DNA of 64,000 nucleotides from UBA9926 sp018645765 (GTDB taxonomy: Bacteria > Pseudomonadota > Gammaproteobacteria > Pseudomonadales > Azotimanducaceae). The position numbers and the translations under genes were made by a program. Of the stretch, positions 45,114 through 53,845 are shown piece after piece. The stretch's first letter is position 1; each line of letters begins with the position of its first letter. The notes beneath the pieces are model-generated. The model saw only the letters and a list, made by a program, of their open reading frames with translations, was not told where the DNA came from and made no database searches. The DNA lies in contig CASIBO010000004.1 of NCBI GenBank assembly GCA_949372755.1, positions 124,001-188,000 of the forward strand. The letters are read 5' to 3'.

Positions 45114-46364
45114 TCAGGTCACCAGCTTACGCGCGTTTAATCTCGGCTCAAGGTGGCCCCCGGTCTTTAAAACCGTCTTCAACACTCGAGCCGCCTGCTC
45201 GATATCCGAAAAGGAATTAAACAAGGGGTTGAAACCCAAACGAACGATGTCCGGCGCTCGAAAATCGCCAATCACATCCGCCTCAATCAAGGCTTGGACA
45301 ATGGGATAGGCGAGCGGATGCCGAAAACTGACCTGACTGCCCCGCTGACTCGGGGCACTCGGCGAAATCAGTTCCAACTCATCGTCGATCGCGTCTGTTA
45401 AGTGAATCAAGTAGGCCCCCAGCTGCTCTGATTTAGCCCGGATTTGTGCGAGCGCAAGCCCATCGAAAACTGTTAAGGCCGCGTCCAAGGCGGTCATTGA
45501 GAGGATTGCCGGTGTCCCGGACAGAAATCGTGTGATTCCCTGCGCAGGCACATAGTCCTGGGAAAAAGCGAACGGCTGGGCGTGCCCCATCCATCCTGAC
45601 AGCGGCTGAGTGACGGACCCCTGATGACGACTGGCCACATACACATATCCGGGTGCACCGGGCCCGCCGTTTAGGAACTTGTAACCACAGCCCACCGCGA
45701 AGTCGACATTGGCCGCATCCAGTTCAAGCTCTAGCACGCCGGTTGAATGCGACAAATCCCAAATAACCAGCGCCCCGACGGCCTGAGCGCGGGCGGTAAG
45801 CTCAGCCAAGTCGTGCAGTGCGCCGGTTTTAAAGTTCACTTGGGTCAGTAGCAGGATCGAGACAGACGCATCCAAGTGGTCAAGCAAGGCATCCGTCTGA
45901 ACCACCTCAAACGCGGGGGCCTCCTCTCCTAGCAGTGCACTCATCCCCTCAACCAAGTAGAGATCGCTCGGGAAATTGTCGGCCTCACTCAGTATCTTGC
46001 CAGGACTCGAACTCAGGCGCAGCGCTGCCGCCAAGACCTTAAATAAATTAACGGACACAGAGTCGGTGCAAATGACTTGGCCGGGACCCGCGCCGATCAG
46101 GCGCGCTATTTTTTCGCCGACTCGGCTGGGTAAGGTGATCCAATCATGATCATTCCAGCTCTTGATTAAGGTCGCGCCCCATTGCCTTTCAATGACTTGC
46201 GCCATGGCTTTGGGCACAGCCTTCGGCAAGGGGCCTAACGAATTGCCATCTAGGTAAACCACACCGTGCGGTAGATCAAACGCCTGCCGAACCCCGGCAA
46301 GGGGGTCTGCCTGATCAAGTTCAATGGCAGATCCAAAGGAACGGCTGATAACATCATGATCCAT
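45114..46364 (-). CDS. kynU: Kynureninase
   Basis: 416 residues, normal length. The PLP lysine is K229 in FAVGCGYKFLNGGPGAPGYVYV, the kynureninase signature; VVYLDGNSLGPLPK near the N-terminus and SHSTGVLELELDAANVDFAVG also match. It cleaves L-kynurenine to anthranilate and alanine (or 3-hydroxykynurenine to 3-hydroxyanthranilate). Its start overlaps the formamidase gene by 11 bases, so the two steps are coupled. No tryptophan dioxygenase (kynA) or anthranilate genes are present in the window, so the pathway must be completed elsewhere. Confidence 0.95.
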   Translation of the reverse strand: MDHDVISRSFGSAIELDQADPLAGVRQAFDLPHGVVYLDGNSLGPLPKAVPKAMAQVIERQWGATLIKSWNDHDWITLPSRVGEKIARLIGAGPGQVICTDSVSVNLFKVLAAALRLSSSPGKILSEADNFPSDLYLVEGMSALLGEEAPAFEVVQTDALLDHLDASVSILLLTQVNFKTGALHDLAELTARAQAVGALVIWDLSHSTGVLELELDAANVDFAVGCGYKFLNGGPGAPGYVYVASRHQGSVTQPLSGWMGHAQPFAFSQDYVPAQGITRFLSGTPAILSMTALDAALTVFDGLALAQIRAKSEQLGAYLIHLTDAIDDELELISPSAPSQRGSQVSFRHPLAYPIVQALIEADVIGDFRAPDIVRLGFNPLFNSFSDIEQAARVLKTVLKTGGHLEPRLNARKLVT

Positions 46365-47151
46365 CGCTTAACCCCTTAAAAAATTTGATCACCGCACGGC
46401 CCGCATCCGTTTCCGGATGAACAAAGTCAAAATGCCCGGCTTGAGGCATTTCAATCAGCTCGCAACCCGATGCCGCCGCAAAGACTAAGCACTGCTCCGC
46501 CGGCACAATAGCATCCAAAGCGCTATAAAAAACCGTGACGCCGGCAACCATTTGGGTTGGCCGCGGCGAGAGTGATGCTGCCCGAACGCCTCCGGCAGAC
46601 GTGAGCAGCGCTGACGCCATCAATTGACAAGACGCTCGACCCTGACTGTAACGCTCAAGATCCGTGATCGGTGCGAAGGCAAGTACCTGCCGCCAGGGCT
46701 TGGCGGCATCTTGGACATTCGACGCCAACCCCGGTGACCCGCCATTAAGCCAAAGTGCCAAGTGCGCGCCAGCGGAGTGTCCTGCCAGAAAACGTCGATC
46801 AGGATCGATTTGCCCACCCCAAGTTGTCCAAAACCACTGAGCCGCTTCAGTCACATCCAAAAAGGTGCCAGGCCAACCACCGCCCACTTCGCCAACCCGG
46901 CGATATTCGGGTAACCACACCAAAAACCCCCATTCGGCTAAGGCCTGACAAAATCCCCGCGCGTGCGCCAGATCGAAGGCCGAAGACCAGCAGCCGCCAT
47001 GCAGGAACATGATGGCAGGATAGGGCCCGTCTCCCGCCGGCCGCCAGATCTGTCCAAATTGGCTCGGCGACTCCACGCCATATACCGCCGTTTCAGTATG
47101 GGTTGCTAACTGACTGTGGTTTAACAATTCTACAAAATCTATCTGATTCAT
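46354..47151 (-). CDS. Alpha/beta hydrolase, probable kynurenine formamidase (arylformamidase)
   Basis: 265 residues from the ATG at 47151; a TTG at 47187 is also in frame and neither has a strong ribosome site. HGGCW (51-55) is the oxyanion motif of animal- and yeast-type kynurenine formamidases (HGGxW), and the nucleophile is S126 in FLAGHSAGAHLALWL; the late DFVHPETDAGRAVIKF holds the likely His. It should hydrolyse N-formyl-kynurenine to kynurenine and formate. This is the hydrolase type and differs from the bacterial zinc KynB. The tight overlap with kynU makes the role convincing. Confidence 0.82.
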   Translation of the reverse strand: MNQIDFVELLNHSQLATHTETAVYGVESPSQFGQIWRPAGDGPYPAIMFLHGGCWSSAFDLAHARGFCQALAEWGFLVWLPEYRRVGEVGGGWPGTFLDVTEAAQWFWTTWGGQIDPDRRFLAGHSAGAHLALWLNGGSPGLASNVQDAAKPWRQVLAFAPITDLERYSQGRASCQLMASALLTSAGGVRAASLSPRPTQMVAGVTVFYSALDAIVPAEQCLVFAAASGCELIEMPQAGHFDFVHPETDAGRAVIKFFKGLSDGS

Positions 47152-47243
47152 TACGGTTACGTAGGCCCGGCCGATGGATTGCGTCAATGTCTATTGACCT
47201 GAAATGACCAACTAAGGAATGATGACGTTTTCAGGAGCACTTT

Positions 47244-47984
47244 ATGCTAACGGACATTGTAGACAAAGTCGTCTGGGTTACCGGCGCCTCCAGCGGCATT
47301 GGTGCTGCCGCCGCCATCGCGCTCAGCCAAGCAGGCGCCAAGGTCATTCTTTCCGGACGGCGCGAAGAAAAGCTCCACGCGATCGCCGCGGATCTCGAGC
47401 ATGAGACCTTCGTTGCGCCGCTCGATGTTAGTATCGTTGAGGATGTTACTCAGGTCGTTGGCAAGATCATGGCGCAGTACGGCCGGATTGATATGCTTGT
47501 TCACAGCGCCGGACTGAACGTCACCAATCGCGCTTGGTCGAAGCTATCAACTGCGGACTGGCAAAAAGTGATCGATGTTGATCTCAATGGCGCTTTTTAT
47601 TGCTGCCATAGTGTCTTGCCGATAATGCAAAAACAGCGAGACGGCCTGATTATCAATATATCCTCCTGGGCCGGCCGGTATGTCAGTCGGGTCTCGGGTG
47701 GCGCGTATTCGGCAGCGAAACATGCCTTAAACGCCATGACTGAAAGCATCAATCAAGAATATTGTGCGGACGGCATCCGGGCCTGCGCGATCTGCCCTGG
47801 CGAGGTTGCTACCGAAATTTTAGATGCACGCCCCGTACCGGTCTCAACCGAGGATCGATCGCGTATGGTGCAAGCTGAGGATCTGGGCGACTTAATTTTG
47901 CATGTCTGCAGAACTCCGCCGCATGTCTGCTTGAACGAGATTACGATCAGTCCTACTTGGAATCGGGGGTATATCGGACGATGA
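47244..47984 (+). CDS. SDR family oxidoreductase
   Basis: 246 residues, typical for classical SDRs. The cofactor loop is VWVTGASSGIGAAAAIAL with SGRR after strand 2, which favours NADP(H). LVHSAGLNVTNRAW replaces the usual NNAG, and the catalytic Ser and YSAAK are in INISSWAGRYVSRVSGGAYSAAK. It reduces or oxidises an alcohol/ketone that cannot be named. AGGAG lies seven bases before the ATG. It overlaps the following LLM gene by ATGA, so the two enzymes probably act in the same short pathway. Confidence 0.85.
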   Translation: MLTDIVDKVVWVTGASSGIGAAAAIALSQAGAKVILSGRREEKLHAIAADLEHETFVAPLDVSIVEDVTQVVGKIMAQYGRIDMLVHSAGLNVTNRAWSKLSTADWQKVIDVDLNGAFYCCHSVLPIMQKQRDGLIINISSWAGRYVSRVSGGAYSAAKHALNAMTESINQEYCADGIRACAICPGEVATEILDARPVPVSTEDRSRMVQAEDLGDLILHVCRTPPHVCLNEITISPTWNRGYIGR

Positions 47985-48838
47985 GCACATTAACTGTTGG
48001 CGTTATGATTTTTCCAACCCACACCACAATTGGGCCCCTGCAATTGGCCCAAGCGCTGGAGGACCGCGGTTTCGAGAGCCTATTCGTGCCCGAGCACACT
48101 CATATTCCAACCTCCAGGAAATCACCCTGGCCGGGTGGCCCAACCTTACCCCAGGAGTACTACAACACCTTTGACCCCTTCGTCTGGCTGTCGATTGCGG
48201 CCGCAGCATCGAGTCAACTGAAACTCGGCACCGGAATCTGCCTGTTACCCCAACGAGACACCCTGATCACGGCCAAGCTCGCCGCAAGCCTTGATCGGTT
48301 GTCCAATGGCCGCCTCATTTTCGGCGTTGGCGCAGGCTGGAATGAAGAAGAGTTGGTCAATCATGGCGCGCACTTCAACACACGGTTTCAAAAACTTGAG
48401 GAACAAGTTCAAGCTTTAAAAGGCTTATGGACCCAAGAAGTTTTTGAATATCAGGGGGCGCACATTCAGTTTGAGGCCGCCTATTCATCACCCAAACCTG
48501 CCCAACCGCTTGGCCCGCCGATTCTCATTGGCGGTGAAACCGACCATACCTTGCGCCGGATCGCGCGCTATGCCGATGGTTGGCTACCGAGAGCTCGGCA
48601 TGGCTTTAACCCGAAGGACAATTTGGCCCGGCTAGAACAAATGTGCGCCGCCGTTGGCCGGCCCACCGATGAGATCTCAACGTCGGTATTTGGCGCGCCA
48701 GCAGACCTTGAAGCGCTCAAGGGCTATCAAGCTGCCGGCATTGATCGCGTCCTGCTACCCCTTCCTTCCAGCGAGCCATCCGAGGTACTACGGATACTCG
48801 ATCAATATGCCGAGGACATCCTTAAGGGATTGACTTAA
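47981..48838 (+). CDS. LLM class flavin/F420-type oxidoreductase
   Basis: 285 residues from the ATG in the ATGA overlap with the SDR gene (47981). It looks like the TIGR03619 group: TVGVMIFPTHTTIGPLQLA, ESLFVPEHTHIP, LKLGTGICLLPQRDTLITAK and the core NGRLIFGVGAGWNEEELVNHG. PPILIGGETDHTLRRIARYADGW is the typical late motif. The group is often annotated F420-dependent, yet in bacteria without F420 its members use FMN; nothing here decides it. It is tail-to-tail with the TPP enzyme gene (4-base overlap). Confidence 0.85.
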   Translation: MSTLTVGVMIFPTHTTIGPLQLAQALEDRGFESLFVPEHTHIPTSRKSPWPGGPTLPQEYYNTFDPFVWLSIAAAASSQLKLGTGICLLPQRDTLITAKLAASLDRLSNGRLIFGVGAGWNEEELVNHGAHFNTRFQKLEEQVQALKGLWTQEVFEYQGAHIQFEAAYSSPKPAQPLGPPILIGGETDHTLRRIARYADGWLPRARHGFNPKDNLARLEQMCAAVGRPTDEISTSVFGAPADLEALKGYQAAGIDRVLLPLPSSEPSEVLRILDQYAEDILKGLT

Positions 48839-50382
48839 TCGAAGACCGCTTCAATCAAACAAGGTCCTTTGTGCTGCATTGCGGCTTTAAGTTGTTCGTT
48901 AAACTCCTCGGCCGTTGTCGCTTGGCTGGCGGATACGCCCATCCCCTCAGCCAGTTTTACAAAATCCAAGTCTGGATTACTCAAATCCAACATATCCAGC
49001 GTCCGTTTGTTCATCGATTGCGCGCCAACCCGCGCAAGTTCGACTTGTAAGATTTGATACTTCCGATTCGCAAAGATCACAATACACACATCGAGATTTT
49101 CTCGCGCCATCGTCCAAAGCGATTGGATGGTATACATCGCGCCACCATCGCCGTGCAGACACAACACCTTTCGATCCGGGCAGGCAACCGCTGCACCAAT
49201 TGAAACTGGCAAACCATAACCAATCGAGCCGCCCGTAAGCGATAACCAATCATGGGGCTCTGCCGCGCGCGTCATTGCGGGCATATAAGCACCTGAGGTC
49301 GCGCTTTCGTCCACGATAATCGCATCCGTCGGCAAATAGTGTCCTACTGTGCGGGCCATACTTTCCAGCGATAAGGTCCCGGAGGCTAAATCTGGTTTTT
49401 GTAATTTTATTCGGCGTGGGCTGAGATGTTCAGCGCCAAGTTTTTGAACCAGCCGGGTTAGGGCATCCAATGGATCCTGATCAACATCCGCCAAGGTATG
49501 CAGCATGCAACCTGCCGGGTAAAACTCACTCGGCTTGCCGGGATACGCAAAGAAGCCCACCGGCGCTTTGGTCGCAACCATAATCATTTGTTCGGCGTCT
49601 TCAAGTTGAACCAGCGCTTGCTCGGCGAAATAGCCCAACCGCTCAACCTCACACCGGCCCTCACCCCTGGCCAACTTGGGTGTAAACGTGTCACAGATCA
49701 GTTTTGCGCCGGTCGCTTGAGCCACTTGATCAACCAGTTCAAGCCCAGCCTCGGTCAGCGCGCCGTGGGACAACATCAAAACCGTCTTTCGGCCATTGGT
49801 TAGCAGTGCCACCGCCTGATCGATTGCCGCGTCTTCAGCAAGCGCGTTGCGTTGCCTCGGCAAGGCAGCAACGGGCGCGACCGAGTCATCCCAAGCGCAG
49901 TCGGCAGGAATAATCAGGGTCGCAATCTGACCTGGCTGAACCATTGCGGCCTGAACCGCCTCAGCGGCATCCATTGGCAGGGTCTCGGCGCTGGCGACAT
50001 TTCGAACCCAATGTGAGACCGGCCCAGAAAGCCCGATCACGTCGGAATTCAGCGGCGCATCATATTTTTTATGGTAAGTGGCATGGTCTCCAATGAGATT
50101 GATCACCGGTGAGCGAGCTTTTTTGGCGTTATGAAGGTTCGCTGAAGCGTTGGACAAGCCAGGTCCAAGATGCAGCAAAGTTAAGGCCGGTTTTCCCGCC
50201 ATACGCGCGTAACCGTCAGCGGCCCCAGAACAAACACCCTCAAACAGACTCAAGATCGACCGCATCTTGTCGCTTTTACCGATGGCGGCCACCATATGCA
50301 TCTCGGAGGTGCCAGGATTTGAAAAACAAACTTCAACACCGCCATTGATCAAGGTTTCTAACATACTTTCTGCGCCGTTCAT
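48835..50382 (-). CDS. Acetolactate-synthase-like thiamine diphosphate enzyme
   Basis: 515 residues. The N-terminal Pyr domain has FSNPGTSEMHMVAAIG and the catalytic glutamate in LFEGVCSGAADGYARM; the PP domain has LCLHGDGGAMYTIQSLWTMA, the GDG-N28-N Mg/ThDP motif. It lacks the longer C-terminal part of biosynthetic IlvB and there is no ilvN/ilvH small subunit nearby, so it more likely belongs to the catabolic decarboxylase/carboligase group (benzoylformate or sulfoacetaldehyde type are alternatives). A GGAG about nine bases before the ATG sets the start. It may share a transcript with the amidohydrolase gene 110 bases upstream. Confidence 0.8.
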   Translation of the reverse strand: MNGAESMLETLINGGVEVCFSNPGTSEMHMVAAIGKSDKMRSILSLFEGVCSGAADGYARMAGKPALTLLHLGPGLSNASANLHNAKKARSPVINLIGDHATYHKKYDAPLNSDVIGLSGPVSHWVRNVASAETLPMDAAEAVQAAMVQPGQIATLIIPADCAWDDSVAPVAALPRQRNALAEDAAIDQAVALLTNGRKTVLMLSHGALTEAGLELVDQVAQATGAKLICDTFTPKLARGEGRCEVERLGYFAEQALVQLEDAEQMIMVATKAPVGFFAYPGKPSEFYPAGCMLHTLADVDQDPLDALTRLVQKLGAEHLSPRRIKLQKPDLASGTLSLESMARTVGHYLPTDAIIVDESATSGAYMPAMTRAAEPHDWLSLTGGSIGYGLPVSIGAAVACPDRKVLCLHGDGGAMYTIQSLWTMARENLDVCIVIFANRKYQILQVELARVGAQSMNKRTLDMLDLSNPDLDFVKLAEGMGVSASQATTAEEFNEQLKAAMQHKGPCLIEAVFD

Positions 50383-50492
50383 CGTTGATCACTCCCATGA
50401 TGATTCAAGTGTTGTACTGATTGTTAAGTTGTTCTGTTTTACTAGCAAATTCCATGAGACGCCGTCGCCTGAGCCAGTCGCCTTCGCGCAAA

Positions 50493-52337
50493 TTAGGACT
50501 CGAGGTCAGCCAGACCATCCGTTGCATCCCCCGCAGCGTCGTTGTCACGATCGTAAACCAAACGGCCTGAAAGCCAGGTTTCAACAACGGCAATATCGCT
50601 AATCGCATCAATCGGACAAGACATTGGGTCTTGCTCTAAGATGACGAAATCGGCCCATTTGCCAGGTTCAAGCGATCCAATCTCATGATCCGAATGACAT
50701 TGCCACGCCGCATCAATGGTCATGGCCCGCAGTCCTGCCATAACACTCACACTCTCCCAGGGCGCTAATTGTTGACCAGGTTCTTTCCAAAGGCTGCGGG
50801 TCACCGCATTTTCGATACAGCGCAGCGGCCCCATTTCGGTCACGGGTTCATCGGAATGCAGCGTCCAGCGAATGCCCGCATCTTCGCAAGCTTTAGTGCG
50901 ATCTAACAGGACCGCCTTCGCCTCGCCAAATACCTGATCCCGCATCGCATGACCCCAATAGAAGACATGCCCGATCAGGAAACTCGGTGACAACCCCAAC
51001 GCCTTAATCCGTCGTATTTGCTCATCATGCAGGATACTGCAATGCTCGATCCGGCAGGGTGCATTTAGCACTAAGCCAGAATCAACAACGGCTTCGAACG
51101 CATCAAGTGCTCGATCTATCGCCAAATCCCCATTGGCATGAATCACCAACGGCCAACCGCGTTCCGTTCGACTTCGAACCATTTCATTTAAAACCGCCGG
51201 CGTGACATAGGCCAAACCCGAATCCTCTTTATACAAATAAGGCTCGCGCTGAAGCCCTGAAAAACCCTGATTAGACCCATCGGAAACGATTTTCCAACCC
51301 ACCGCGCGAACCTGCGCGTCGCCATGCCCATACCGAATATCTGAGGCATCCCATTTTTCGGCAAGACCATAACTCAAGGAATAACGAAGCCTTGCGGTCA
51401 TCCGCCCGGATTTTGCCAAAGCCTCGTAGATCTCAACTTCGCTCACGCCGCGCACCATCCCAGTTGCTTGATCACAAAAGGTGGTAATGCCTTTTCGGTT
51501 GGCTCGAGCGCACACTTCGAGCGCAGCTTCCGCCAGATCATATTCGCGTTGCGCGAGGTTATGCCTTACAACGCTACCAATGGCCCGGTTGCCTTTCAAC
51601 ACGCCATTAGGCGTCCCAAACGCATCTCGTCCGTAAGGCGATGCGGGATCATCGGGCGTCGCCTTGGTAATACCCGCTACTGCCAGCGCCGCCGAATTAC
51701 AGTATGCAAAATGAAGCGACGCATTATAGATAAACACGGGATTAACAGCCGAGACGGTATCCAGTTCGTCACGGGTCAATTGATTTGGACCCTCCTGTAA
51801 AGAGGGGTCAAATTGACGTCCCATCAGCCACTCGCCAGGGGCGAGGGTCGCGGCGAGGGATTTCAAATGAGCCAGCGCGTCCTCAGTTTTTGAAAACCGG
51901 TAAGGTCCCACATCTTCTAACCGACCAATCGTTGCGATCGGCAAAAAATGCATGTGAGGCTCGATGAAGCCTGGCAGGATGATTCGGCCCTTGGCATCGA
52001 TCACCTGTAGCGTGTCGCCATGGGCTTGAATCAAATCAGCGGCATTACCGCAAGCCAAAACTTTACCATCGCGGATCGCCAACGCCTCCGCGACGCGCTG
52101 CGATTGATCCATCGTGTAGATTTTCGCGTTAATCCAGATGCCATCAACTACTTTAGAGGGCGCCTGTCCTCGAGCCGCCCAATGCTCAGCTTGAGTCAGC
52201 TGCTTGATATCGTCACACTGCTCGGCTAATAAACTCGGCAAAGCCGAACAACAGGCGCAACCGTGGCGTTCATGCGTGTCCTGTGTGGACAAGGTTTCTG
52301 CCCAATTTTCAAAGGAGTTACCATCATCAAACAACAT
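50493..52337 (-). CDS. Amidohydrolase of the YtcJ type with cysteine-rich N-terminal leader
   Basis: 614 residues. From residue 65 it follows the YtcJ-like amidohydrolase pattern: WINAKIYTMDQSQRVAEALAI, then GFIEPHMHFLP (metal HxH), HANGDLAIDRALDAFE, IEHCSILHDEQIRRI, and WTLHSDEPVTEMGPL (metal Asp). The first 64 residues are unusual: HERHGCACCSALPSLLAEQC gives four cysteines and two histidines, possibly a metal-binding leader or an unrecognised short domain. Members hydrolyse exocyclic amides; the substrate is unknown. It is divergent from selO (56 bases between starts). Confidence 0.82.
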   Translation of the reverse strand: MLFDDGNSFENWAETLSTQDTHERHGCACCSALPSLLAEQCDDIKQLTQAEHWAARGQAPSKVVDGIWINAKIYTMDQSQRVAEALAIRDGKVLACGNAADLIQAHGDTLQVIDAKGRIILPGFIEPHMHFLPIATIGRLEDVGPYRFSKTEDALAHLKSLAATLAPGEWLMGRQFDPSLQEGPNQLTRDELDTVSAVNPVFIYNASLHFAYCNSAALAVAGITKATPDDPASPYGRDAFGTPNGVLKGNRAIGSVVRHNLAQREYDLAEAALEVCARANRKGITTFCDQATGMVRGVSEVEIYEALAKSGRMTARLRYSLSYGLAEKWDASDIRYGHGDAQVRAVGWKIVSDGSNQGFSGLQREPYLYKEDSGLAYVTPAVLNEMVRSRTERGWPLVIHANGDLAIDRALDAFEAVVDSGLVLNAPCRIEHCSILHDEQIRRIKALGLSPSFLIGHVFYWGHAMRDQVFGEAKAVLLDRTKACEDAGIRWTLHSDEPVTEMGPLRCIENAVTRSLWKEPGQQLAPWESVSVMAGLRAMTIDAAWQCHSDHEIGSLEPGKWADFVILEQDPMSCPIDAISDIAVVETWLSGRLVYDRDNDAAGDATDGLADLES

Positions 52338-52393
52338 CTCGGTACTGCCCCGCTCTTGAGTCGATTACGCTGTCATTGTGCTAAAGTTTCCTG

Positions 52394-53845
52394 ATGAGTG
52401 CACCCATAACTTTCGACAATTCCTACGCGCAGTTGCCTGCCAATTTTTATACTCGACAGGCACTACAACCGGTTACCCAGCCAACCCTGATTAAAACCAA
52501 CCATGATTTGGCGGAACAGTTGGGGGTCGACCGAACGTGGCTGCTGTCCAAAGAGGCAACGCAAGTTTTCGCGGGCAATGCATTGCTGCCAGGCGCGGAC
52601 CCGCTTGCCACGGTTTATGCCGGATTTCAGTTTGGCAACTGGAATCCTCAATTGGGCGACGGTCGAGCACTTCTGCTGGGTGAAGTCCTTAGTAACACGG
52701 GACAGCGCTTTGATTTGCAACTCAAAGGCTCAGGCCCGACCCATTACTCTCGGGGCGGTGATGGCCGCTCGCCCTTGGGCCCGGTACTTCGCGAGTACTT
52801 GGTTTCTGAGGCCATGAATGCTCTTGGCGTGCCCACAACCCGTGCACTCGCCGCGGTCACAACCGGCGACAGGGTCTATCGTGAGCAACCTGAACCGGGC
52901 GGCGTACTCACTCGCGTCGCGAGCAGTCATATCCGCTTCGGTTCCTTCCAATATTTTTCAGGCCAACAGGACCCGGAGAGCCTAAGGCGCTTAGCAGACT
53001 ATACGATCGACCGTCACTATCCAGACCTACGAGCATCCGAGCGGCCTTACCTTGGCCTGTTAGAGCAGGTCATTGAACAGGTCGCTCGGCTCATCGCGAA
53101 GTGGCAGAGCCTAGGATTCATTCACGGGGTGATGAACACCGACAACATGCTTATCACGGGCGAGACAATTGACTACGGACCCTGTGCGTTTATGGATACC
53201 TTCAAACAAGCGACCGTTTACAGCGCCATTGACCAGCAAGGACGCTACGCCTATCAAAATCAGCCTGCCATTGCGCACTGGAATTTAATGACTTTGGCAC
53301 AAGCGTTACTGCCATTACTTCATGACAACGAGGATGCGGCCATTGAACAAGCCAAAGCAACTCTGCAGACCTTTCCAGACCGATTTGATGACCACTACAA
53401 TGCGCACAGTGCGGTCAAACTGGGTTTAACGCCGTCAAAGGTCTCGCGCGCACTTTTCGCAGAGTTCCTCGCCTTGCTTGAAACCCACGAACTCGATTTT
53501 ACCAATAGCTTTTCTGGACTCGCGGGCCGCCTTGAAAGCAATGCCCCCTTACTGGCAACGGATGATTGGCAGCAATGGATGGCCCAGTGGCAAGCCGCGT
53601 TGCAGGACAATGACGACAAGCCTGCCGCGCGACACCGGATGGAACAGGCCAATCCCATTGTTATTCCACGTAATCACCTCATCGAACACGCGATTCAGCA
53701 AGCCTACAGCGAGGAGGGCTTTGATCAGTTTGATGCCCTTCTTCAGGCCGTGACCGACCCGTTCGACCCAGGGCTTGCCCGATCTCGTTTTGCGCAGGCA
53801 CCGGCAAGTGATGAAATCGTTAAAAGAACCTTTTGTGGGACCTGA
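52394..53845 (+). CDS. selO: Protein adenylyltransferase SelO (YdiU family)
   Basis: 483 residues, full length for the family (E. coli 478). Pseudokinase-fold marks include QLKGSGPTHYSRGGDGRSPLGPVLREYL, FIHGVMNTDNMLITGETIDYGPCAFMD, with the Mg-binding residues, and the end KRTFCGT, where the cysteine occupies the place of selenocysteine in eukaryotic SelO. It transfers AMP to Ser, Thr or Tyr residues of target proteins and acts in redox stress. The start has no clear ribosome site. The ROK kinase gene overlaps its end by about 35 bases. Confidence 0.94.
   Translation: MSAPITFDNSYAQLPANFYTRQALQPVTQPTLIKTNHDLAEQLGVDRTWLLSKEATQVFAGNALLPGADPLATVYAGFQFGNWNPQLGDGRALLLGEVLSNTGQRFDLQLKGSGPTHYSRGGDGRSPLGPVLREYLVSEAMNALGVPTTRALAAVTTGDRVYREQPEPGGVLTRVASSHIRFGSFQYFSGQQDPESLRRLADYTIDRHYPDLRASERPYLGLLEQVIEQVARLIAKWQSLGFIHGVMNTDNMLITGETIDYGPCAFMDTFKQATVYSAIDQQGRYAYQNQPAIAHWNLMTLAQALLPLLHDNEDAAIEQAKATLQTFPDRFDDHYNAHSAVKLGLTPSKVSRALFAEFLALLETHELDFTNSFSGLAGRLESNAPLLATDDWQQWMAQWQAALQDNDDKPAARHRMEQANPIVIPRNHLIEHAIQQAYSEEGFDQFDALLQAVTDPFDPGLARSRFAQAPASDEIVKRTFCGT

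Noticed and set aside
48835..50382. Calling the TPP enzyme a biosynthetic acetolactate synthase (ilvB)
   Set aside because: Shorter than IlvB, no regulatory subunit gene adjacent and far from ilvC; only the wider family is supported.
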